The translations under genes and the position numbers were made by a program. From Candidatus Peregrinibacteria bacterium CG_4_9_14_0_2_um_filter_41_14 (GTDB lineage Bacteria > Patescibacteriota > Gracilibacteria > UBA1369 > UM-FILTER-41-14): 13,425 bases of DNA. Positions within the stretch are counted from its first letter, which is position 1. Each line of letters begins with the position of its first letter. Below are positions 1 through 4,783 of this stretch, piece after piece. A model generated the notes under the pieces. The model did no database searches, was not told the DNA's origin, and worked only from the letters and a program-made list of their open reading frames with translations. The stretch spans positions 1 through 13,425 of the forward strand of contig PFRW01000027.1 of the NCBI GenBank assembly GCA_002788755.1. The letters run 5' to 3'.

Positions 1-87
1 TGCTTTTTCCTTGGCTGTAGGGACCTTCTCTGGTTTTGGAGATTGCTTTTCTGTCTGATTATGAACGTTTATTTCCGGATTAGTCAT
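1..87 (-). CDS. Unknown protein, N-terminal fragment leaving the window
   Basis: This is an open frame of 29 codons from an ATG whose complement is at 85-87, running off the left edge. The visible N-terminus is polar and rich in Lys, Pro, Glu and Gln (it begins MTNPEINVHN), with no hydrophobic stretch. It therefore looks like a disordered N-terminal tail and not a signal peptide. No SD sequence precedes the ATG; the upstream bases are A/T only. A good sigma70-type promoter lies just upstream on the same strand (110-138), which is the main reason to believe this is a real gene start. It is divergent from mutL. The product cannot be identified from 29 residues. Confidence 0.6.
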   Translation of the reverse strand, partial: MTNPEINVHNQTEKQSPKPEKVPTAKEKA

Positions 88-109
88 TTTTATAAATTTA
101 AATCTAATT

Positions 110-138
110 ACTATACCATAATTCCCGCCCTCAAACAA
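110..138 (-). promoter_or_regulatory. Promoter for the leftward partial gene
   Basis: Read on the minus strand there is TTGTTT (133-138), a 17-nt spacer and TATAGT (110-115). TGG directly precedes the -10, giving an extended -10. The predicted transcript starts around 103, leaving a leader of about 15 nt before the ATG. Spacing is ideal for sigma70. This is a prediction from sequence only. Confidence 0.55.
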
Positions 139-156
139 CCCCGAAGCGCCCCGAAG
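139..156. repeat. Two copies of CCCCGAAG in direct orientation
   Basis: CCCCGAAG occurs at 139-146 and again at 149-156, separated by CG, so the period is 10 bp, about one helical turn. The pair lies between the -35 boxes of the two divergent promoters (133-138 on minus, 161-166 on plus). This GC-rich block stands out in an A/T-rich intergenic region. It could be a regulator-binding site or chance. Confidence 0.35.
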
Positions 157-160
157 TTTG

Positions 161-189
161 TTGTCTAGCAGTAAAGGAAATGCTAACTT
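161..189 (+). promoter_or_regulatory. Candidate mutL promoter (bipartite)
   Basis: TTGTCT (161-166), a 17-nt spacer and TAACTT (184-189), with TGC directly before the -10 as an extended element. The expected start near 196 would leave a leader of about 23 nt. It competes with the TATAAT at 205-210 as the mutL promoter. Confidence 0.4.
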
Positions 190-204
190 AGGAATAGTAG
201 TAAC

Positions 205-210
205 TATAAT
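205..210 (+). promoter_or_regulatory. TATAAT -10 just upstream of mutL (leaderless candidate)
   Basis: A perfect TATAAT ends 8 nt before the mutL ATG. Transcription from it would begin at or within 1-2 nt of the start codon, giving a leaderless mRNA. There is no good -35 at the expected spacing (182-187 reads gctaac). The element is either a leaderless promoter or an A/T-rich coincidence downstream of the 161-189 promoter. Confidence 0.4.
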
Positions 211-218
211 AAAGTTTT

Positions 219-1940
219 ATGCCGATCCAAAAACTGGACGATCATGTGATTAATCAAATTGCGGCGGGTGAGGTGGTGGAGCGGCCGGCTTCGGTTGTTA
301 AGGAGTTAATGGAAAATAGTATTGATGCGGGGGCAACTTTTATTGAAATCGAGATAGATGATGGTGGTAAGGAGCTCATTCAAATTACGGATAATGGCAG
401 TGGGATTGAGCCCGGGGACTTTGCGCTAGTTTTTGAACGTCATGCGACAAGTAAAATCCAAGATCTAAACGACTTACAAAATGTGTTAACCATGGGCTTT
501 AGAGGGGAGGCGCTAGCCAGTATTGGCTCTGTTGCCCAGGTATCGATTTTGTCACGGATAAATAATCAGCAAAATGGATTGCGCATAGTGCAAATTGCAA
601 CAACAATTACAGATCCGGAGCCGGTTGCGATGAATGCCGGAACCATTGTGAGCGTGGAAGGTTTGTTTAAAAATGTGCCGGCTCGCTATAAATATTTAAA
701 AGGAGCAGCAACAGAAACTCGCTATATTACGGAGATTATTTTGCAGCATGCAGCAGCCCATCCCGAAATTCACTTTCGCTTAGTTGCGGCTAATAAAGTG
801 AAAATTGACTACCCGGCTACAGCAGATTTGCTTAGTCGGTCATTGCAAGTTTTAGGGGTTAAGGATGCCGACCTGCTCATCCCCATTACCTACAATAGCC
901 AAGACATGCAAATTCATGGTTACCTAGGGAAACCACAAACGGCTCTTAAAAACCGCAACAAACAATATGCGGCGGTTAATCAGCGGCCACTAAATTTACC
1001 TTTTGTTAATCACGCAATTAAAGATGCTCTTCATACGCTAATTCCCCATAACTTATTTCCGATTTTTCTACTAAATATTGAAATCGATCCAACGGCGGTG
1101 GATGTAAATGTGCATCCGCGCAAGCTGGAGGCGCGCTTTGCTTACCAGCAGTTTGTGTATCAGAAAGTAAAGGCGGCTGTTGCCGCTAGTTTAGAAAAAC
1201 ATGTGCTTACCGCCAAACTGGAATTTGGTAGTGAAAGGACCATGCCTTCCTCGTTTACGCGTAGGGACCATACGCCACTGCGGCAACCCACGGTTAATCA
1301 GGCTCTGGCGTTTAATGAAAGTTTTAGCAAACAAGTACTGCCGGAAATTTCGATCCAGCCAATTGCGCAAATCGACAATGCCTATATTGTTGGTATTGAT
1401 AGTGAAGGTTTAGTGGTAATTGATCAACATGCGGCACATGAACGTGTGATGTACGGTCGGATTCAAGAAGCGCGTGCCAAGTACAAACAAGAATCCGATA
1501 AAATGGGGCAGCAGCTTTTAACACCGCTGGAGATTGAGTTAGATCAATCTGAAAAAGCAATTTTAACCGAGTTTGCGGAGGCGACAAAAATAATTGGTTT
1601 TGAATTTAATCTGGCCACGGATCCGGTGCAACTAATGGCTGTTCCCAGTCCTATACAAAAAGATGATCTAGAGGCTGTGGTAAGAGGGCTAATTAGCGAC
1701 TTGCAAGAAACACAAACGTCTGGTGTTAATTTTAAAGATTTAGAAATGCGAATAGAGCGAGTAATTAACTATACCGCTTGCCGAAGCGCGATTAAGTTTG
1801 GGCAATCCTTAACTATTGAAGACCAAAAAGCTCTAATTGCTAAACTAGACGAAGTGGAAAGTAATTACACTTGTCCGCATGGGCGACCAACACGGATTAG
1901 GGTGACATTTAAAGATTTGGAGAAGCAGTTTGGGCGGTAG
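219..1940 (+). CDS. mutL: DNA mismatch repair protein MutL
   Basis: MutL is the GHKL-ATPase matchmaker of mismatch repair, linking mismatch-bound MutS to strand removal. At 573 aa it has normal bacterial length. The N-terminal ATPase domain (about 1-330) has the conserved ENSIDAGA segment (catalytic-type E32, N33), the DNGSGI box (58-63), RHATSK (74-79) and GFRGEALASI (93-102). A low-conservation linker (about 331-380) leads to the C-terminal dimerisation/endonuclease domain. This shows DQHAAHE (402-408), QQLLTP (431-436, matching the sliding-clamp-binding pattern Q-x-hydrophobic-hydrophobic-x-P), ACR (520-522) and CPHGRP (552-557). The second Glu expected in the DQHA(x)2E(x)4E metal motif is Gly413. 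The ATG at 219 is chosen because MPIQKL...IAAGEVVERP is the standard MutL N-terminus. There is no SD. No mutS is in the window. The last 32 nt overlap the convergent gene downstream. Confidence 0.97.
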   Translation: MPIQKLDDHVINQIAAGEVVERPASVVKELMENSIDAGATFIEIEIDDGGKELIQITDNGSGIEPGDFALVFERHATSKIQDLNDLQNVLTMGFRGEALASIGSVAQVSILSRINNQQNGLRIVQIATTITDPEPVAMNAGTIVSVEGLFKNVPARYKYLKGAATETRYITEIILQHAAAHPEIHFRLVAANKVKIDYPATADLLSRSLQVLGVKDADLLIPITYNSQDMQIHGYLGKPQTALKNRNKQYAAVNQRPLNLPFVNHAIKDALHTLIPHNLFPIFLLNIEIDPTAVDVNVHPRKLEARFAYQQFVYQKVKAAVAASLEKHVLTAKLEFGSERTMPSSFTRRDHTPLRQPTVNQALAFNESFSKQVLPEISIQPIAQIDNAYIVGIDSEGLVVIDQHAAHERVMYGRIQEARAKYKQESDKMGQQLLTPLEIELDQSEKAILTEFAEATKIIGFEFNLATDPVQLMAVPSPIQKDDLEAVVRGLISDLQETQTSGVNFKDLEMRIERVINYTACRSAIKFGQSLTIEDQKALIAKLDEVESNYTCPHGRPTRIRVTFKDLEKQFGR

Positions 1941-2835
1941 AACCTAAAACTGTACTTGTATCATGCCGGATAGCTCTTGTTACGCGAAAAATGTTTGTGC
2001 TGAGATCTGCTCTGATTTGTGGATCCGGAATATAATTCAAAATCTTACATACCGTCTCATATGGCAATAGTGATAAGATTTGTGCTGCCGCTGGGATGTC
2101 AATTAATTGCTGTGTTAAGCTAAAATAAATTAATTTTGCAAGTGATAATGGGCGATAATGATGCAGACTCGCCTTATTTTTAACATTGTTGAGACGGCTG
2201 CCTCCCGGTATTAAGCGGTCGGCTCTAAATAAATCATATTCTAAATAATCCCCAACAATGAGTACACAATAGACACGCCCTTCTAAGCTGCGTCTGAGAT
2301 TTACAGTATTGGCATAAAGAGGGTGAGACGGGGGAATGACAACTAACAATTGTACCGCTGAGCTGTGGTCGTCCGAGTCAGCTGTAATATAAAAAATTTG
2401 CTTCGAGTCCAATGATACTGCCTCTGGTTGCGGTTGTGGCTGCGCTAAATCTGTAGTTGTACAGGCTATGATGTCATACAATATGGGTGAATTATAAGTT
2501 TGTCCGAATTTATGTATCTTTAGACCTACACTATTTAGAAATGGCTCTATCCCCTTTAATGGGTTAAGAATTGTTAAGTGCTCACGATAATTACCCAGTA
2601 GAATTGTGGCCATCTTAGCAGCAGCCTGTGGCCCCTTGGTGGCAATAAGTAGTAAGGCACTATAAATAAGTTGTGCAATCTTGGTAATTTCCTCGTCGGT
2701 TCGTGGTCTTTTCACATTTTTCAGATTTTTCAGATAGCCCTGCACGGCTGCCATAATTGCGTCTTGATTGTATTCGATAATTGTCAAGACCTGCCTTGAT
2801 TCGGGTGTTCTTTCCGGATCTTCAATTGTTTCCAT
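1909..2835 (-). CDS. Unrecognised 308-aa protein
   Basis: I do not recognise a family. The 308-aa product has no signal peptide and no clear transmembrane helix, so it is probably cytosolic. Residues about 22-105 look helical, with a hydrophobic amphipathic helix near 53-66. A QPQPQP stretch (132-137) separates this from a C-terminal part (about 145-290) with several short hydrophobic beta-like runs (such as QLLVVIPP, 162-169, and VYCVLIVGDY, 188-197) followed by helices. This suggests two domains joined by a short linker. The start at 2835 has no SD but follows a TTGACT-N17-TATAAA promoter by about 29 nt. Its 3' end overlaps mutL by 32 nt tail to tail, and it diverges from rpsF across a symmetric promoter region. 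Both suggest a genuine, fixed gene, but the context does not reveal a function. Confidence 0.75.
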   Translation of the reverse strand: METIEDPERTPESRQVLTIIEYNQDAIMAAVQGYLKNLKNVKRPRTDEEITKIAQLIYSALLLIATKGPQAAAKMATILLGNYREHLTILNPLKGIEPFLNSVGLKIHKFGQTYNSPILYDIIACTTTDLAQPQPQPEAVSLDSKQIFYITADSDDHSSAVQLLVVIPPSHPLYANTVNLRRSLEGRVYCVLIVGDYLEYDLFRADRLIPGGSRLNNVKNKASLHHYRPLSLAKLIYFSLTQQLIDIPAAAQILSLLPYETVCKILNYIPDPQIRADLSTNIFRVTRAIRHDTSTVLGSTAQTASPNL

Positions 2836-2870
2836 AACAACTACAGCTATAATATTAATGAGAAGGTCTA

Positions 2871-2899
2871 TTTATATCCATAAAACTGAGATAAGTCAA
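2871..2899 (-). promoter_or_regulatory. Promoter of the 308-aa gene
   Basis: Read on the minus strand there is TTGACT (2894-2899), a 17-nt spacer and TATAAA (2871-2876). The predicted transcript starts near 2864, leaving a leader of about 29 nt. The -35 lies in the left arm of the inverted repeat at 2892-2924. Confidence 0.6.
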
Positions 2900-2924
2900 C
2901 CAAGGGCGACATTTAGTTGACTTA
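2892..2924. repeat. 9-bp perfect inverted repeat spanning divergent -35 boxes
   Basis: TAAGTCAAC (2892-2900) and GTTGACTTA (2916-2924) are perfect reverse complements separated by 15 nt. Each arm contains the TTGACT -35 box of one of the two divergent promoters. A second small inverted repeat, ACTTA-GT-TAAGT (2920-2931), overlaps the rpsF promoter spacer. The symmetry may simply reflect two identical -35 boxes, or it may be a binding site for a dimeric regulator acting on both genes. Confidence 0.6.
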
Positions 2925-2945
2925 GTTAAGTGTTCTTGCTATCTT
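2917..2945 (+). promoter_or_regulatory. Promoter of the rpsF-ssb-rpsR operon
   Basis: TTGACT (2917-2922), a 17-nt spacer and TATCTT (2940-2945), with TGC before the -10 as an extended element (2937-2939). The expected start near 2952 gives a leader of about 54 nt before the chosen rpsF ATG at 3006. It is divergent from, and symmetric with, the promoter of the 308-aa gene. Confidence 0.65.
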
Positions 2946-2958
2946 CCTGTCGCTTTCT

Positions 2959-2981
2959 GCTCCGCTTTAATGTGCTGGAGC
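2959..2981 (+). promoter_or_regulatory. Hairpin in the rpsF leader, possible S6:S18 autoregulatory element
   Basis: GCTCC (2959-2963) pairs with GGAGC (2977-2981). Stacked inside it, GC (2964-2965) pairs with GC (2974-2975), with T2976 bulged and an 8-nt loop (2966-2973). The strand includes a CCG trinucleotide (2962-2964). In many bacteria the rpsF leader binds the S6:S18 complex through a hairpin with a conserved CCG, giving feedback control. Position and CCG fit that idea, but here the CCG is drawn as paired, so equivalence is not shown. Confidence 0.35.
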
Positions 2982-3005
2982 TATTACTATTTAACCAAGG
3001 AAAGT

Positions 3006-3374
3006 ATGCCTAAAAAGCCAACAACTGTTGAACGTCGATATGAAATGATGTTCATCATTCAACCAAGTGCTACAGAAAATACGCGCACAAAGCTTCTAGA
3101 TGAAGTACGTGGGTTTATTAAAGAAGCAGGCGGTACAATTTTTCATGAAGATGATTGGGGTTTACGTGATCTAGCTTATACAATTAAGAAGGTGGACACG
3201 GGTTACTACAACATTTTCTATTTTAACGATACGGATACAACTAAAATGCAGGAATTAGACGAAAACATGCGCCTAGTGCCAAACATGCTTCGTCATTTAA
3301 TTACAAGCATTCCTTTGGATCATGAACTGGTTCAGTACAACGAAGATGAAGCCGATGCTGCCGACAAAAAATAA
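3006..3374 (+). CDS. rpsF: Small ribosomal subunit protein bS6
   Basis: bS6 binds the central domain of 16S rRNA as a heterodimer with bS18, encoded two genes downstream. The 122-aa product has the family core: RYEMMFIIQP (11-20), then the W-G-x-R-x-L-A-Y signature (W51, G52, R54, L56, A57, Y58), and an acidic C-terminal tail (112-120). The ATG at 3006 is preferred over the in-frame ATG at 2970. The extra 12 residues (starting MCWSYYYL) are unlike any bS6 N-terminus, and 2970 lies inside the leader hairpin loop. A weak AAGGA (2997-3001) sits 4 nt before 3006. It is the first gene of the rpsF-ssb-rpsR operon, with 33 nt to ssb. Confidence 0.95.
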   Translation: MPKKPTTVERRYEMMFIIQPSATENTRTKLLDEVRGFIKEAGGTIFHEDDWGLRDLAYTIKKVDTGYYNIFYFNDTDTTKMQELDENMRLVPNMLRHLITSIPLDHELVQYNEDEADAADKK

Positions 3375-3407
3375 ATATTACCTGTTACACTTCCTAACCC
3401 TCAGTTT

Positions 3408-3842
3408 ATGCGTAGCGTAAATAAAGTTATCTTAATTGGAAACCTGACCCGAGATCCCGAGCTTAAACAAACTCAAAGCGGTCAACCTTTAGCTACGTTT
3501 GGCATTGCGACTAATCGAACTTGGACAAATAGCAATGGTGAACGTCAAAACTCTACAGAGTTCCATGAATTGGTAGCTTGGGCGCGACTAGCCGATTTTG
3601 CTTCTCAACATCTACGTAAAGGCAAATTGATTTACATTGAAGGTTATTTAAAAACACGTAGTTGGGAAACCGAAGACGGAACTCGTCGTTTTAAAACAGA
3701 AGTAATTGTACAGGACTTGATCATCCTTTCTAAACGTGGGGATGAAGAAGGTATGGATTTTGATGCCGATGCCGCCCAGCCAATTGATGTCGAAATGGTT
3801 GCTGAAGACATTGGTCCCGAAATTGAAGAAGATCTATTTTAA
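3408..3842 (+). CDS. ssb: Single-stranded DNA-binding protein SSB
   Basis: SSB coats single-stranded DNA in replication, recombination and repair and recruits partner proteins through its C-terminal tip. The 144-aa product opens with the typical NKVILIGNLTRDPELK segment and forms one OB fold over about residues 1-110. Aromatic residues suited to DNA stacking include W39, F52 and W58. The disordered tail (111-144) is strongly acidic and ends EIEEDLF. The usual tip ends acidic-x-Pro-Phe; here Leu stands where Pro is expected, with the terminal Phe kept. The gene lies between rpsF and rpsR in the classical order. There is no SD before its ATG; a CTAAC (3394-3398) lies 9 nt upstream. Confidence 0.96.
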   Translation: MRSVNKVILIGNLTRDPELKQTQSGQPLATFGIATNRTWTNSNGERQNSTEFHELVAWARLADFASQHLRKGKLIYIEGYLKTRSWETEDGTRRFKTEVIVQDLIILSKRGDEEGMDFDADAAQPIDVEMVAEDIGPEIEEDLF

Positions 3843-3867
3843 TTATATACTTGTCTAACTAAACACT

Positions 3868-4089
3868 ATGAATGAAGTAAAAGAAGTCAGCACTCCCACC
3901 GAGAATAAAAAACTTGAAGAAGTGGATTATGTTGATTACAAGAATTTAAAATTATTACGTCAATATACAACTCGATACGGAAAAATTCGTCCTCGTTATT
4001 ATTCCGGCGTAAGTTTACGTTTTCAAAAACGGCTTGCTCTAGGGATTAAACGTGCTCGTTTTATGGCATTGCTTCCGTATGTAAAGTAA
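3868..4089 (+). CDS. rpsR: Small ribosomal subunit protein bS18
   Basis: bS18 is the partner of bS6 in the 30S platform. The 73-aa product has a variable charged N-terminus (1-19) followed by the conserved core: VDYKNLKLLRQY (22-33), GKIRPRYYSGVS (38-49) and the basic C-terminal segment KRLALGIKRARFMALLPY (54-71). It ends two residues after the ALLPY signature. It is separated from ssb by 25 nt. No SD precedes its ATG; CTAAC (3855-3859) lies 8 nt upstream. It is the last recognised gene of the operon, followed by an intrinsic terminator about 70 nt downstream. No rplI (bL9) follows, unlike in many bacteria. Confidence 0.96.
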   Translation: MNEVKEVSTPTENKKLEEVDYVDYKNLKLLRQYTTRYGKIRPRYYSGVSLRFQKRLALGIKRARFMALLPYVK

Positions 4090-4115
4090 TTGCACTAATT
4101 TTGCTAGGAGGCTAA

Positions 4116-4160
4116 TTGGCAACCTGTCAACAGAAACTCCGCCAGCATTCCAAATATTAA
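4116..4160 (+). CDS. Possible 14-codon micro-ORF behind a perfect SD
   Basis: AGGAGG (4106-4111) is the only full consensus SD noticed in the window. Four nt downstream a TTG (4116) opens a frame of 14 codons (MATCQQKLRQHSKY) that stops at 4158-4160, exactly at the base of the terminator stem. It would be translated from the rpsF-ssb-rpsR transcript. The short spacing and TTG start weaken the case. The AGGAGG may instead be a purine-rich piece of the 3' untranslated region. No family can be assigned. Confidence 0.2.
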   Translation: MATCQQKLRQHSKY

Positions 4161-4191
4161 GCCCAGCTGATTGTTAGTTGGGCTTTTTTTT
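4159..4191 (+). terminator. Intrinsic terminator of the rpsF-ssb-rpsR operon
   Basis: AAGCCCAGCT (4159-4168) pairs with AGTTGGGCTT (4176-4185) over 10 bp with a single G-U, around a 7-nt loop (4169-4175). A run of eight T (4184-4191) follows. On the opposite strand the stem is followed by AATATTT, not a T run, so it should work rightward only. Confidence 0.9.
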
Positions 4192-4199
4192 GGTATAAT
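4171..4199 (+). promoter_or_regulatory. Promoter of the five-gene membrane operon
   Basis: TTGTTA (4171-4176), a 17-nt spacer and a perfect TATAAT (4194-4199), with TGG before it as an extended -10 (4191-4193). The -35 lies in the loop and 3' arm of the rpsR terminator and the spacer contains the T tract, so terminator and promoter share the same bases. The predicted start is near 4206, giving a leader of about 16 nt to the ATG at 4222. Confidence 0.7.
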
Positions 4200-4221
4200 G
4201 ATGAGATTTATAAATATAAAA

Positions 4222-4782
4222 ATGCGTCTAATTCCAAAGCCAAAAGAAATAAAAGCAGCAATGAGGTCGGAGACCAAACGGTTTGACGAGCTCTCGGTTG
4301 CAGACCAAAGCGCATTTAATGATGCTGTGCTTAAGTGGGAGACGCCAATGTATATCCACAAACACAAGCCTTGGTGGTGGGTTTTAGCGGCACTACTGTT
4401 GGTTTCCGGGCTGGTTATATATGGACTTTTGGCGAATGCTTGGACTTTTTCGGTAGCGGTTGTGGTGTTTGCAGGGGTTTATTATTACTTTCAACATCAA
4501 GAATCGCCAATTTTAGACATTGTATTTTCGTCTGTGGGCGTAAAGGTGGGCCAAAAGGTTTACCCATACAACATGTTTAAGACTTTTTGGGTGGATTATG
4601 CGCCACCACACATTCAGGACCTGCATTTGGTCCCATCCAACAATTACAAATACGAACTGACAATTCACCTAAACGGACAGGATCCGGCGCAGTTAAAAGC
4701 GGCTTTACAGCAATTTTTACCGGAGTGGATCGATCGCAAGAAAACGATTACGGAAAGTATTATTCATATAACCGGGCTGTAA
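4222..4782 (+). CDS. Two-helix membrane protein with a PH-like C-terminal domain
   Basis: The 186-aa product has a charged N-terminal segment (1-48) and two adjacent hydrophobic helices (about 51-70, starting WWW, and 74-90, ending YYYF). A C-terminal domain (about 93-186) has alternating beta-like strands, a conserved-looking KVYPYNMFKTFWVDY block (112-126) and a final helix. This layout resembles small membrane proteins common in CPR genomes whose soluble part is PH-like; that is from memory and not verified. Both termini are probably cytoplasmic. The ATG at 4222 is chosen because the in-frame ATGs at 4198 and 4201 lie within or before the predicted transcription start; starting there would add only 8 or 7 residues. 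There is no SD. It is the first gene of the operon and its stop is 1 nt before the next ATG. Biochemical function unknown. Confidence 0.8.
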   Translation: MRLIPKPKEIKAAMRSETKRFDELSVADQSAFNDAVLKWETPMYIHKHKPWWWVLAALLLVSGLVIYGLLANAWTFSVAVVVFAGVYYYFQHQESPILDIVFSSVGVKVGQKVYPYNMFKTFWVDYAPPHIQDLHLVPSNNYKYELTIHLNGQDPAQLKAALQQFLPEWIDRKKTITESIIHITGL

Positions 4783-4783
4783 C

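Noticed and set aside
131..160. CAAAC/GTTTG inverted repeat as a terminator or operator
   Set aside because: Only 5 bp pair, extension fails on both sides, and there is no T tract.
2970..3005. Upstream in-frame ATG that would lengthen bS6 by 12 residues
   Set aside because: The added residues do not match any bS6 N-terminus, the ATG sits in the loop of the leader hairpin, and the ATG at 3006 begins the family-like sequence with a weak SD.
4171..4221. Upstream TTG (4171) or ATG (4198, 4201) starts for the 186-aa membrane protein
   Set aside because: They fall inside the terminator or the promoter -10, before the predicted transcription start near 4206.
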